Assembly (NCBI GenBank): GCA_900318265.1 | Contig: ONKA01000016.1 | Span: forward strand, 1 to 47,805 | Source: an uncultured Bacteroidales bacterium | GTDB lineage: Bacteria > Bacteroidota > Bacteroidia > Bacteroidales > F082 | Reading direction: 5' to 3' | DNA length: 47,805 nt | Position numbers and translations under genes: made by a program | The notes under the pieces: generated by a model | What the model was told of the DNA's origin: nothing | Databases searched by the model: none | What the model saw: the letters and a program-made list of their open reading frames with translations, nothing else | In this document: one piece after another, positions 38,908-47,412 of the stretch | Numbering within the stretch: the stretch's first letter is position 1 | How the letters are laid out: every line of letters starts with the position of its first letter

Positions 38908-41457
38908 ATGAAAAATAATACCTATTTTAGCACTATGAACGCGATCCAAAACATGGCACAGCAAACCTTTACTAACCAGAAACTTGAGTTCGTCGAAGAG
39001 CTGGTGCTCTACACCGACGCCCACATCTTCCTCACAGGAAGAGCTGGCACGGGAAAGACCACATTCCTGAAGAACCTTCCACTGAAGACCTACAAGCGCA
39101 TGGTCGTGGTGGCACCCACAGGCGTGGCTGCCATCAATGCGGGCGGGCAGACCATCCACTCGTTTTTCCAACTGCCTTTTGGGCCGCAACTGCCAGAAAA
39201 CGCATTAGGTAGAGGCTACAATGCAAAAACAATGGCCGCGCAATACCAAAAACTCAACAAGAAGAAAATCAACCTGATGCGCAGCCTCGACCTGCTCATT
39301 ATTGATGAGATCAGTATGGTGCGCGCCGATGTCTTGGATGCCATCGATGCGGTGCTGCGCCGTGTGCGCCGCTCGCAGAAACCCTTTGGTGGTCTGCAAT
39401 TGCTAATGATCGGTGATGTGCACCAACTGGCACCCGTGGCCAAGCCCGAGGAATGGGAAGTGTTGTCGCCCTATTACGACACACCCTACTTCTTCGGTAG
39501 CCAAGTGCTGAAAAAAGCGCCCTATGTCTGTGTGGAACTGGAACATATCTACCGCCAACACGATGACGACTTTATTTCCCTATTGAACAAGGTACGCAAC
39601 AACCAAATGGATGCCGATTGCGTGCGGGTGCTCAATAGTCGTTTCAAACCGGGCTTCGTGCCCAATGACGAAGAAGGCTACATCACCCTGACCACCCACA
39701 ACTACCAAGCCGACCAAATCAACGAGTCGAAACTAGCTGCCATAAAGGAAAAGACGCTGACTTTCAAGGCAGATGTCCATGGCACCTTTCCCGAGAACAC
39801 CTACCCCACCAAGGAAGAATTGGAGCTGAAGATTGGAGCGCAAGTGATGTTTGTCAAAAATGACCCCACTCCAGAGAAGGCGTTCTTCAATGGTAAGATC
39901 GGACGGTTGGTGGACTACGATGAAAAGGAAGGCACTGTCACTGTGTTGAGTGACGGTGAGCGAATCACCGTGCCAAAACTGAAATGGCAGAACATGGAAT
40001 ACACCATCAATGCTGATAATCAAGATATTGAAGAAAAAGAAATCGGCAGCTTCACTCAAATACCCCTGCGTTTGGCTTGGGCGGTCACCATCCACAAGAG
40101 CCAAGGCCTTACCTTCGACAAGGTCATCGTCAACGCCGGACAAGCCTTCGCCCACGGACAGGTCTACGTCGCCCTCAGCCGTTGCACATCGTTGGAAGGC
40201 CTCGTGCTGAAGACACGCATCAGCTCCAACGCCTTGGTCAACGATTTCTCCGTCAACCAATTTGTGGAACAACTTCCCGAGAAAGAGCCTACCCAAGAAA
40301 AAGTCGACCAGCTGCGCCACGACTACGAGCTGGAGACCATGCTCGAACTCATCAACTTCGATGGCATCTACAAAGACTTTGGCAGGCTAATGAAGGTGCT
40401 TTACGACAATGACACACTCTTTGAACACTCGTTGATCCAAGACCTCTCGCAGCGACGCAACAAGATTCATGAGGAACTTTGTTCTATCGGCATCAAGTTC
40501 GAAGGCCAAATTCGGAAACTACACGACCAAGCGCCTTCATGCGAGCAAAACCCAACCTTGCAGGAGCGATTAATAAAAGGTGTGGCCTACTTCGATGAGC
40601 ATTTGAAAGCCACCGCCAAAGGGTTGTTCGACTTGCCCTTCAAGACTGACAACCAATCCGTTAACGAGCAACTCACAGAGGCCTTGAAACTGCTTAAGGA
40701 GGACATCTACCTGAAAGGTTGCTGCTTGGAAGCCTGCAAAGACGGCTTCACGGTCAGGGAATACCAAAAGACCAAGTCGGTGAAAGCCATCGAGGCAGAG
40801 AAAAGCGGGAAGAAGAAGGTGGAAATCAAGGATGATGTCATGGACAAGAGTCCGCTTTACGCCCAACTGCGTGCCTGGCGCTCGCGCAAAGCCGATGAAC
40901 TCGAAGCAGAACTCTATACCATCATTCCCAACAAACCGCTGAAACTCATTGCCCAAGAGAAGCCAGTCACTTTACAGACCTTGAAACAAATCGAGGGCAT
41001 GGGGCCGAAGCGTGTGAAAGCATACGGTGCAGAAATTCTCGACATCGTCCTGCGCTTCATAGGCGAGAACCCTGAAACTGCCAACCTTGGTGAGATGCCC
41101 GAAGAACCCGAAAAAAAAGAGAAGAAACCCAAAGGCGAGACCTACCTCGTCACCAAATCGATGTTCGACAATGGCATGTCGGTCGAGGCCATTGCCAAAG
41201 AGAGAGGTTTTGTCACCAGCACAATTTACAGCCATTTGGCGCATTTGGTGGAGCAAGGCCTGATCGATGCATATCAATTTATTGACAAAGAAAAGTATAA
41301 CGAAATCTTGGACTATTTCGAATCAACCTTCGATCCTAATCTCACAGCAGCCAAGGATGTACTCGGTGAAGAATACGAATACGGTGAAATCAGAGCCGTC
41401 CTCGCCGAACTCCAACGTGAGCACTTCTTTGACACCCCACCACAAGAGGAGAACTAA
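38908..41457 (+). CDS. Pif1-like helicase with HRDC and HTH C-terminal domains
   Basis: 849 residues. The Walker A motif is LTGRAGTGKTTFLKN (~45), followed by VVVAPTGVAAINAGGQTIHSF, Walker B LLIIDEISMVRADV and the GDVHQLAPV motif. The C-terminal helicase motifs are WAVTIHKSQGLTFDKVIVN and YVALSRCTSLEGLVL. After the helicase core come a linker region, an HRDC-type helical domain (~650-715; LRAWRSRKADELEAELYTI) and a C-terminal HTH segment (MSVEAIAKERGFVTSTIYSHL). This combination is typical of Bacteroidetes Pif1/RecD-like helicases thought to resolve structured DNA, though the exact role is untested. ATGs at 38935 and 38953 are alternative starts; a weak -7-like TATTTTAG at 38922 favours 38935. 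Confidence 0.9.
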   Translation: MKNNTYFSTMNAIQNMAQQTFTNQKLEFVEELVLYTDAHIFLTGRAGTGKTTFLKNLPLKTYKRMVVVAPTGVAAINAGGQTIHSFFQLPFGPQLPENALGRGYNAKTMAAQYQKLNKKKINLMRSLDLLIIDEISMVRADVLDAIDAVLRRVRRSQKPFGGLQLLMIGDVHQLAPVAKPEEWEVLSPYYDTPYFFGSQVLKKAPYVCVELEHIYRQHDDDFISLLNKVRNNQMDADCVRVLNSRFKPGFVPNDEEGYITLTTHNYQADQINESKLAAIKEKTLTFKADVHGTFPENTYPTKEELELKIGAQVMFVKNDPTPEKAFFNGKIGRLVDYDEKEGTVTVLSDGERITVPKLKWQNMEYTINADNQDIEEKEIGSFTQIPLRLAWAVTIHKSQGLTFDKVIVNAGQAFAHGQVYVALSRCTSLEGLVLKTRISSNALVNDFSVNQFVEQLPEKEPTQEKVDQLRHDYELETMLELINFDGIYKDFGRLMKVLYDNDTLFEHSLIQDLSQRRNKIHEELCSIGIKFEGQIRKLHDQAPSCEQNPTLQERLIKGVAYFDEHLKATAKGLFDLPFKTDNQSVNEQLTEALKLLKEDIYLKGCCLEACKDGFTVREYQKTKSVKAIEAEKSGKKKVEIKDDVMDKSPLYAQLRAWRSRKADELEAELYTIIPNKPLKLIAQEKPVTLQTLKQIEGMGPKRVKAYGAEILDIVLRFIGENPETANLGEMPEEPEKKEKKPKGETYLVTKSMFDNGMSVEAIAKERGFVTSTIYSHLAHLVEQGLIDAYQFIDKEKYNEILDYFESTFDPNLTAAKDVLGEEYEYGEIRAVLAELQREHFFDTPPQEEN

Positions 41458-41465
41458 ACCAAAGC

Positions 41466-42077
41466 GTGTCGAAGACACGCTATCCTATTTACCCCACATG
41501 CAGTGTGGGGCTACACACACCACTAGCATGGGGCTACACACACCACCCCATCTACCCCACATGCAGTGTGGGGAGACACAGACCATCCACCCCACACTGT
41601 GTGGGGCCCACAAAACACATCACCATAAGCTACACAACATCATACTACCACATCGTCATCCGCACCTACCGTAGCGAACCCACCATCAACGAAGAATACG
41701 AGCGGGAACTATACGCCTACATCTACGGCATAGCAAAGAATCTGAAATGCCAAACCTACCGCATAGGCGGCATTGCCGACCATATACACATGTTCGTATC
41801 CTTGCCGTCATACTTATCACTAGCCTCGTTCGTGCAACGGGTGAAGACAGACAGCAGCAAGTGGCTGAAAGCAAATCCTCACTTTCCACGCTTTTGTGGC
41901 TGGGGACGAGAGTATGCCGGATTCAGCTATAGCTTGCGCGACAAGGACATGATTGTAGGCTACATCAAGAAGCAGAAAGAGCATCATCGTAAGAAGACTT
42001 TTGCCGAGGAGCATCGAGCTTTCCTAACAGAGAACGGAGTCAGTATCGACGAGAGATACTTTCTTCGAGATGACTAG
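41466..42077 (+). CDS. HUH tyrosine transposase, RAYT type (IS200/IS605-like)
   Basis: The open frame from a GTG is 203 residues, but only the last ~150 match the Y1 transposase family. That part begins YYHIVIRTYRSEPT, has the HUH motif GGIADHIHMFVSLP, the PRFCGWGREYAGFSYS block and the Tyr-bearing helix YIKKQKEHHRKKTFAEEH. The first ~50 residues are translated palindromes (TCSVG repeats) and are unlikely to be real protein. At the place where such proteins usually start there is ATA (41625) rather than ATG, so the native start may be lost or non-standard. The enzyme would cut and rejoin single-stranded hairpin DNA; activity of this copy is uncertain. Confidence 0.78.
   Translation: MSKTRYPIYPTCSVGLHTPLAWGYTHHPIYPTCSVGRHRPSTPHCVGPTKHITISYTTSYYHIVIRTYRSEPTINEEYERELYAYIYGIAKNLKCQTYRIGGIADHIHMFVSLPSYLSLASFVQRVKTDSSKWLKANPHFPRFCGWGREYAGFSYSLRDKDMIVGYIKKQKEHHRKKTFAEEHRAFLTENGVSIDERYFLRDD
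41492..41606. repeat. Cluster of three CCCCACA...TGTGGGG palindromes
   Basis: CCCCACATGCAGTGTGGGG occurs at 41492-41510 and identically at 41555-41573, and CCCCACACTGTGTGGGG at 41590-41606. Spacers contain CTACACACACCA repeats. The cluster sits between the left hairpin and the transposase core, where REP-like substrates or transposase-recognition sites would be expected. Confidence 0.8.
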
Positions 42078-42203
42078 TAGCGTGTCTCCGACACGCGCAA
42101 AAAAACTTGTAATCCAAAACACCAACGCCCTGATTATCAGCATCAATTTATTGTAAAAGTTTGTAATCGCCCCTTCGCGTGTAAAAAAGCCCAATTTTAG
42201 TTA

Positions 42204-42211
42204 TACTTTTG
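42204..42211 (+). promoter_or_regulatory. Bacteroidetes -7 box for the second TPR regulator
   Basis: Reads TACTTTTG, 22 bases before the ATG at 42233. It overlaps an upstream in-frame TTG (42209), arguing against that as the start. Confidence 0.6.
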
Positions 42212-42232
42212 CGTTTGAAAAACGAACGCATT

Positions 42233-43816
42233 ATGAACAGCCTTTCGGTCATGATCAACAAACGCTTTTTGCTCTTACTCGGAGTGGTCATGCTCCTTCC
42301 CGCTTGCAATACCAAAAGCAAGTCGGAAAGGATGCAAGCCGTTGTCAACGAGGTGCGCACCAAATACAAGGCCTTCGAGGACATCAGTCAGGACGACCAA
42401 ATCTTTGAGGCATACGATTTCTTCGTGAAGCAAAAAGACTATGGCAACGCTGCGCCTGCTGCCCTCTATAGCGGCTGTGTGCGCCAAGCCAAAAAGGAAT
42501 ATGAGTCCGCGATGAACTGCTACAAGGAAGCCGACAAGTACGGGCGGATGGTCGGCGACTCGGTCAGCGCGGCCTTCGCTCAATATTATATAGGTGACCT
42601 GCTCAACAATAGCGGTAACGAAACCGAAGCCATCACGAACTACAAAGCCGCAGCAGAGTTGTGGGGCGACAGTCTTTCGCGCAAAGCCAAATGCCTCAAT
42701 GCCGTAGCCATGATGAACATCGTCATCGACAAGTATGACAGTGCTTTTGTCTATCTCGACCAAGCCTTGCATTTGGCCCAAACCGCCGAAGACAAGATCA
42801 CCGAAGCTTCGGTTTGGAACAACTATTCCGTTGCTTATCAGCTTCTTGACAAATACGACAACGCCAAAGAATGCTTGCGGAAAGCCTTACCCCTAACAGA
42901 CCAAAAACGCCGTCCCATTGCCTTGCTCAACCTCGCCAAAGTGCATTTGGCCTTGGAAGAGCGCGATTCGTTGGAATACTATAAGACGCAGATGCTCAAC
43001 GCAATAGAGGAAACAGACATCAAACCAGAGACACAAGCTGCCGTATATGGATTTTTGATTAAGGACGCTCTCGCCGTAGGCGACTATGAAAGTGCCTATC
43101 AGTTTGAAAAACAGCACGAACAAGTGGCCTTGGACATCCTCGGTGACCAAACCCAAAGCTCCGTCCTCGAAATCCAAAAGAAATACGACTTTGAGGCACA
43201 GGCCAACCAACACAACCGCCAAATGCTCTCGCGACAAAGGCTGATTATCGTGCTGACCATCGTCCTGATTGCGGCTTTGGTTTTAGTCACCATATTGATT
43301 CTCAACGCTTTGAAAAAGAAGCGTATTGAAGCCGAGATTAATGCGAACCTGCTGGAACTGAAGAAACGCAACGCGCAACAACAGCAAGAGCAGACTGCAA
43401 TGCAAGCACAATACGATGAACTACAAAAACAAAACGCGCAACAAAGCGAACTACAGGCAGAATTCGGCGACAAGCTGAAAGACGAATACTTGCAGAAATG
43501 CAACATCATCCGATGCTTCGAGGTGTTGTCGCGCGACAGGAGCAACCCGATCGCTTTCAAGGATTTGGAGAAGTCGCTCTTTGATGGCGAAGACCATTGG
43601 GCAGGTTTCGAAGCCGCTTTCGAAGGGGTGCATCCGGGCTTCATCGCCTTTGTGCATAAGCAATATCCCGAATTGACTGATTTGGAGTTCCGCTATTGCC
43701 TACTGTCGCACTTCAAACTCTCGCGGCAAGAGTATGCCAATGTGCTCGGTTGCAGTGTTTATAATGTAGACAAAATCCGCGCAAGTCTCAATAACAAAAT
43801 GAATACAAAACAATAA
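42233..43816 (+). CDS. Membrane-anchored TPR protein with coiled coil and C-terminal HTH (regulator type)
   Basis: 527 residues from the ATG at 42233. The lipobox signal has Cys25 (LLPAC). TPR-like helical repeats follow (~40-320), for example YESAMNCYKEADKYGRM, AITNYKAAAELWGDSL and YDNAKECLRKALPL. Then come a transmembrane helix (~337-360, LIIVLTIVLIAALVLVTILIL) and a glutamine-rich coiled coil (~365-420). A C-terminal DNA-binding-like segment (~470-525; LTDLEFRYCLLSHFKLSRQEYANVLGCSV) completes it. The architecture is the same as the regulator at 4143, so these are two systems of one kind. It is four bases upstream of a small lipoprotein gene and probably leads and regulates the operon to about 46.7 kb. 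Confidence 0.82.
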   Translation: MNSLSVMINKRFLLLLGVVMLLPACNTKSKSERMQAVVNEVRTKYKAFEDISQDDQIFEAYDFFVKQKDYGNAAPAALYSGCVRQAKKEYESAMNCYKEADKYGRMVGDSVSAAFAQYYIGDLLNNSGNETEAITNYKAAAELWGDSLSRKAKCLNAVAMMNIVIDKYDSAFVYLDQALHLAQTAEDKITEASVWNNYSVAYQLLDKYDNAKECLRKALPLTDQKRRPIALLNLAKVHLALEERDSLEYYKTQMLNAIEETDIKPETQAAVYGFLIKDALAVGDYESAYQFEKQHEQVALDILGDQTQSSVLEIQKKYDFEAQANQHNRQMLSRQRLIIVLTIVLIAALVLVTILILNALKKKRIEAEINANLLELKKRNAQQQQEQTAMQAQYDELQKQNAQQSELQAEFGDKLKDEYLQKCNIIRCFEVLSRDRSNPIAFKDLEKSLFDGEDHWAGFEAAFEGVHPGFIAFVHKQYPELTDLEFRYCLLSHFKLSRQEYANVLGCSVYNVDKIRASLNNKMNTKQ

Positions 43817-43820
43817 CACC

Positions 43821-44234
43821 ATGAAGACCAAATACTTATCATTCATTACGATCTTGTTTGTCACCTTGATTACGGCTTCTTGCAGTAAGCCATACAATCC
43901 GAGCAACCTCATTGACGACAAAGACAAAATCGACATCAAGGGCTCGCTTTCCAATGGCGACATGCGCTATCCGAACATTGAGGCGGGTTATTGGGGAAAG
44001 ACCGTTTATGTGTACTTCCACGATTATATGGGTGAATGCGTCGTCAGCATCAGCAACAGACAAGACCATGTCATTTTTTGCGACACCGTAACTTCGGGTT
44101 ACGACACAGGAACGCGATTCTATATGGGCGACCAACCCTTGGGCCGCTATCACCTCGTCATCAGCAACGGCACCGACGAGGCCGAGGGATGGTTCAACAA
44201 CTTCAAGATTGTCGCCGTTAGGCCAAAGCAGTAG
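43821..44234 (+). CDS. Small DUF3244-like lipoprotein
   Basis: 137 residues with a lipobox signal (ITASC, Cys21). The mature domain has short strands (TVYVYFHDYMGECVVSISNRQD, RYHLVISNGTDEAEGWFNNFKIVAV) resembling the small beta-sandwich at 5937. It occupies the same place, directly behind a TPR regulator (four-base gap). Likely a periplasmic or surface partner of the regulator; function unknown. Confidence 0.65.
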   Translation: MKTKYLSFITILFVTLITASCSKPYNPSNLIDDKDKIDIKGSLSNGDMRYPNIEAGYWGKTVYVYFHDYMGECVVSISNRQDHVIFCDTVTSGYDTGTRFYMGDQPLGRYHLVISNGTDEAEGWFNNFKIVAVRPKQ

Positions 44235-44282
44235 ATTCAAAATTCAAGATTTAAGATTTAAAGATTTAAAAATCAAATCATT

Positions 44283-44882
44283 ATGAAAAGATCGGCCATC
44301 CTATTAAGTCTAATGGTTTTGCTTTCCATAGCGACGTTGGCTCAAAATTCAGAAAAGCCCTATTCATTAGTGGCGCATGTTGGCGGTGGAAGTGGTTCTT
44401 TCCCTTTCCTGGATGGCGATATGACTACCAGCCATCGCATTGCTGCATTGGGAATCGATGGTAAATATGATTTTGCCGAACACTGGTCGCTTTTGGTAGG
44501 TTTGGACTACCAATTTTGGTATTTCAAAGGCTATTATATTCATAGTGCCCCCAATGGTGTTGAGAATCATCCCTACACAGCGACTGGACATATCGTGCGA
44601 CTACCCATCCGTTTGGAGTTTCACAAGCGCTGGTTTTATTTGGCTTTTGGCCCTTATTTGGAAAAGGCATTCGGAGATGTTTCTGCAGGCAGCATCAAAG
44701 AGATTGCTACCCTCGGACCTACAATGGAAATAGGCGGTAGGATTCAACTTTCTGATAATGGCAAACTTCGAATCGGACTACAAACCTCAGTGGGAACCAC
44801 ACTTAGCTATCATAAAGAACTGTTTTTCGGACGAGTAGAAGCCAACGCCTTATTGCGGATTGGATATGAATATCATTTCTGA
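44283..44882 (+). CDS. Small outer-membrane beta-barrel protein
   Basis: 199 residues. The signal peptide (MKRSAILLSLMVLLSIATLAQ) precedes amphipathic strands (IAALGIDGKYDFAEHWSLLVGLDYQFWYF, IVRLPIRLEFHKRWFYLAFGPYLE, LRIGLQTSVGTTLSYHK). It closes with the aromatic end LLRIGYEYHF, as expected for an outer-membrane barrel recognised by the BAM machinery. The preceding 48-base gap contains AT-rich direct repeats (ATTCAAAATTC, ATTTAA). It is the first of three consecutive barrel genes in this operon. Its role is unknown. Confidence 0.78.
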   Translation: MKRSAILLSLMVLLSIATLAQNSEKPYSLVAHVGGGSGSFPFLDGDMTTSHRIAALGIDGKYDFAEHWSLLVGLDYQFWYFKGYYIHSAPNGVENHPYTATGHIVRLPIRLEFHKRWFYLAFGPYLEKAFGDVSAGSIKEIATLGPTMEIGGRIQLSDNGKLRIGLQTSVGTTLSYHKELFFGRVEANALLRIGYEYHF

Positions 44883-44909
44883 TTTCAAAAATTTAAAATT
44901 CAATAAGTT

Positions 44910-45482
44910 ATGAAAACGAAATTCATCGTCCTAGGTTTGCTGCTTGCAATAAGTAGTCTCCACGCCCAAGAAAAAGGACAATTCGTGCTTCAAGCCGAAG
45001 CCAATGCCGGCGTGCTTTTCCACGACTTGTTGAAAGACAATCGAAAAGTTCATCCCGAAGTTGCCCTTGGATCGGTTTTTGGCTATCAAGTCGGTGACCA
45101 TTTGAGTTTGGGCGTTGGTGCCAATGTCCGCCAAACTTCCGATGTGGTCACTTGGTTGCCGGTGTTCGCCTCGGCCAAGTATCGCTTCAATGGCAGCAAT
45201 GTCAAGCCCTTTGTGGAGGCCCGTTGCGGCTATGCCTTTTGCCTATTGGGTTTGGGCTATAAAGGCAGTAGTTATGTGTCATCGGCTTTATGCGAGGGCT
45301 TTTATGCCACCGTGGCTGGCGGTTGTTCTTTCGGACATTCCGACCTCGGCCTTGGTGTGCAGTTCATCAATATCCACACCTACGAAATGGACTATGACAT
45401 CACGCCTCCGCAAAAACAAAGTCAAGGCATCAAACCCGCTGTTTTCGTCAGCTATGCGTACAATTTCCACTTCGGAAAGTAA
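44910..45482 (+). CDS. Small outer-membrane beta-barrel protein
   Basis: 190 residues with signal peptide MKTKFIVLGLLLAISSLHAQ. Barrel strands include FVLQAEANAGVLFHD, LGSVFGYQVGDHLSLGVGANV and FVEARCGYAFCLLGLGYKG, ending AVFVSYAYNFHFGK. The opening (MKTKFI.LGLL) is almost the same as in the next gene, suggesting related origin. It lies 27 bases downstream of one barrel gene and 21 bases upstream of another. It has no enzymatic motif; it is presumably a small channel or structural protein. Confidence 0.77.
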   Translation: MKTKFIVLGLLLAISSLHAQEKGQFVLQAEANAGVLFHDLLKDNRKVHPEVALGSVFGYQVGDHLSLGVGANVRQTSDVVTWLPVFASAKYRFNGSNVKPFVEARCGYAFCLLGLGYKGSSYVSSALCEGFYATVAGGCSFGHSDLGLGVQFINIHTYEMDYDITPPQKQSQGIKPAVFVSYAYNFHFGK

Positions 45483-45503
45483 ATAATTTAAATCCAAATA
45501 TTT

Positions 45504-46124
45504 ATGAAAACCAAATTTATCATCCTCGGTTTGCTCGTCGCCTTGGCAGTGCCTGCCTTCGCGCAGCGCGACACCATCCGAAGCAACAAGAACGAGTTCA
45601 GTTTCGGCTACGGCGTGAAACCTTCAAGCAGTTTCCGTTATAACCCAGGCCAACACTATTATCCATTGGAGGAACATATTGGTGCCATTTATGCTACCTA
45701 CACGCGCCGCCTCACCAAGGTCATCGGCATCGGAGCCACCTATTGCCTCGACCCGCGCGTCTACAATTATTATGAAAAACCCAGTACTCAAGTAGGGCAC
45801 ATCGCATGCCTTAGTGAGTCGAGTCACACGCTGATGTTTCACCTCAAAATCAATTGGCTCAACACGAAGTATGTGAACCTCTACAGCAAAATCGGGCAAG
45901 GCATCATGGCTTGGGGCTACAACCTCAAGGAATACCGACCCGACTTGTATCAAATCAACATGCCGTCCAACAAATTCATAGATAGGATCGACTACGCCTA
46001 CCAGTTTGTTCCCATCGGGGTAGAAGTCGGCACGAAGCAATATGCTGGCTTCATCCAGTGCGGCATCGGCATGGAAGGCATGATCAGCATTGGTTTTCGT
46101 TACGGACTAAAAGATAAGGAGTAA
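45504..46124 (+). CDS. Small outer-membrane beta-barrel protein
   Basis: 206 residues with signal peptide MKTKFIILGLLVALAVPAFAQ. Strands alternate as in the preceding two barrels (FSFGYGVKPSSSFRYN, AIYATYTRRLTKVIGIGATY, VPIGVEVGTKQYAGFIQCGIGMEGMISIGFRYGLK). The internal segment HTLMFHLKINWLNTKYVNLYSKIGQG looks like two long strands with a periplasmic turn. It is five bases ahead of a lipoprotein gene, so the two are probably made together. Function unknown. Confidence 0.77.
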   Translation: MKTKFIILGLLVALAVPAFAQRDTIRSNKNEFSFGYGVKPSSSFRYNPGQHYYPLEEHIGAIYATYTRRLTKVIGIGATYCLDPRVYNYYEKPSTQVGHIACLSESSHTLMFHLKINWLNTKYVNLYSKIGQGIMAWGYNLKEYRPDLYQINMPSNKFIDRIDYAYQFVPIGVEVGTKQYAGFIQCGIGMEGMISIGFRYGLKDKE

Positions 46125-46129
46125 ACGCC

Positions 46130-46732
46130 ATGAAAAGACACTTGATATTCTGCATTGCCCTCGTGGCCGTGATGGCCTCTTGCGTGAAAGAGCCTCAAAT
46201 CTACCGTCGCCTCTCCGATGAAGAATCGGCCATCGTCCCCTATCAGATGGGGCAAACCATCCGAATGCTCAACCAAGACAGCGACACACTCTGCTTCACC
46301 GTTGTACACGACACCAGTTATGTAGCCTATAACTACGACGACTCCCGTTATCACCCTTACGAAAAAATGATTGAGCCTCGTCCCTATTTCTATGCTCGTG
46401 AAGTGGTGCTTCAAAGTCCGCATGAAGACAGTTGCCTGCTGCGTTGCATCGTGGCACCCGAGAAGGTGGTCACCGTCACTTACGAAGAGCTCCGCCTTTA
46501 CCAGGACAGAGATTTCTATTATTGGCATACCCTTCTTGGCCGCACCCTCCCCTTGAATGACCTGGCCACCACCACTTTCACGATTGGGGAAACCACCTAC
46601 GAGGATGTGCATGTCGACCAAGGGTCCTATATGGCAGACACCACCATGGTTTCCTATGCTTGGTACTACAGCGAACAACAAGGACTGATTGCAGCAAAAC
46701 ATGATAACTATTCGCTGACACTGATACCATAA
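46130..46732 (+). CDS. Lipoprotein of unknown function
   Basis: 200 residues with a lipobox signal (VMASC, Cys17), followed by a mixed alpha/beta chain rich in charged residues and tyrosine (QDRDFYYWHTLLGRTLPL; TTTFTIGETTYEDVHVDQGS). No recognised domain. It is the last gene of the operon that begins with the TPR regulator and lies five bases after a barrel gene; a role on the periplasmic or outer face is inferred from the signal only. Confidence 0.7.
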   Translation: MKRHLIFCIALVAVMASCVKEPQIYRRLSDEESAIVPYQMGQTIRMLNQDSDTLCFTVVHDTSYVAYNYDDSRYHPYEKMIEPRPYFYAREVVLQSPHEDSCLLRCIVAPEKVVTVTYEELRLYQDRDFYYWHTLLGRTLPLNDLATTTFTIGETTYEDVHVDQGSYMADTTMVSYAWYYSEQQGLIAAKHDNYSLTLIP

Positions 46733-46752
46733 TTAATAACGAATAAAAACAT

Positions 46753-46760
46753 TACTTTTG
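46753..46760 (+). promoter_or_regulatory. Bacteroidetes -7 box for the last operon
   Basis: Reads TACTTTTG, about 60 bases ahead of the ATG at 46822. It starts a new transcription unit after the TPR-regulator operon. Confidence 0.6.
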
Positions 46761-46821
46761 CACCGACAAAAGAATAAAATCAAATACCATTTAAAACATA
46801 AACCATCTAAAACATAAAAAA

Positions 46822-47382
46822 ATGAAAAAGATTTTCTTAACCTTAGTGATGGCGCTTTTCGCCGTCGGCGCTTTTGCGCAGAATGATGAAGTAACCGGAG
46901 TGCGCATCCCCAGCGGATACCAAGGCTTCTTTGAAATGGGCAACACCTTGTTGCACTTCGACAAGAACATTTCCACCACCATTCAACTCTCGACCACACA
47001 CGGCGGTTATTTCAACGAGCACCTCTTTGCAGGTATGGGAATCGCCTATGAATGGAATCGAGATTATGAATTTGTGCCCATCTACGCCAACCTCCGCTAT
47101 GTGTTCATGAGCCACTCCGTCGTCAGCCCCATCGTGAGTCTACGCTTAGGCTCTTATCTTGGCGACGACATCGGTGCTTATGGCGACCTTGCCGTAGGTG
47201 TTCGCTTTGCGTCGAAGCGTGACTTCGCCGTCAGCGTCTTAGTAGCCGGTACATATTATGACAAAATCACACGCAACTACTATGAAGAGTGGACGGACAG
47301 CCAAGGCGTATGGCACCATGAGAATGTGGAAAGACAGATCAACCCCTCAGGCATCGCTGTAAGAGTGGGCATCGAGTGGTAA
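46822..47382 (+). CDS. Small outer-membrane beta-barrel protein
   Basis: 186 residues with a clear signal peptide (MKKIFLTLVMALFAVGAFAQ). The barrel has IPSGYQGFFEMGNTLLHFD, a strand hairpin around HGGYFNEHLFAGMGIAYEWN and the closing IAVRVGIEW. Compared with the barrel genes at 44-46 kb it has its own promoter and a different N-terminus, so it may respond to other signals. It precedes a lipoprotein gene by 30 bases. Function unknown. Confidence 0.78.
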   Translation: MKKIFLTLVMALFAVGAFAQNDEVTGVRIPSGYQGFFEMGNTLLHFDKNISTTIQLSTTHGGYFNEHLFAGMGIAYEWNRDYEFVPIYANLRYVFMSHSVVSPIVSLRLGSYLGDDIGAYGDLAVGVRFASKRDFAVSVLVAGTYYDKITRNYYEEWTDSQGVWHHENVERQINPSGIAVRVGIEW

Positions 47383-47412
47383 TGTCTCAACACGAATCAA
47401 AACATCTCTGTC

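Larger units (their letters stand above)
41464..42096 (+). mobile_element. REP-associated (IS200/IS605-like) transposon unit
   Basis: The transposase gene is bracketed by two hairpins of the same design: GCGTGTCGAAGACACGC at 41464-41480 and GCGTGTCTCCGACACGC at 42080-42096. Three further palindromes lie between the left hairpin and the conserved coding region. Subterminal hairpins and an absence of terminal inverted repeats are expected for HUH elements. The unit sits directly after the helicase stop codon. No accessory gene is present. Confidence 0.65.

Noticed and set aside
41492-41606. Possible CRISPR-like repeats upstream of the transposase
   Set aside because: The repeats are only 17-19 bases, self-complementary and unequally spaced, with repetitive spacers and no cas genes nearby. 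REP-like elements fit better.
44235-44282. AT-rich direct repeats (ATTCAAAATTC, ATTTAAGATTTAAA); similar ones at 1100-1129 and 44883-44908
   Set aside because: Simple low-complexity intergenic repeats without dyad symmetry or a fixed unit; not reported as regulatory sites.
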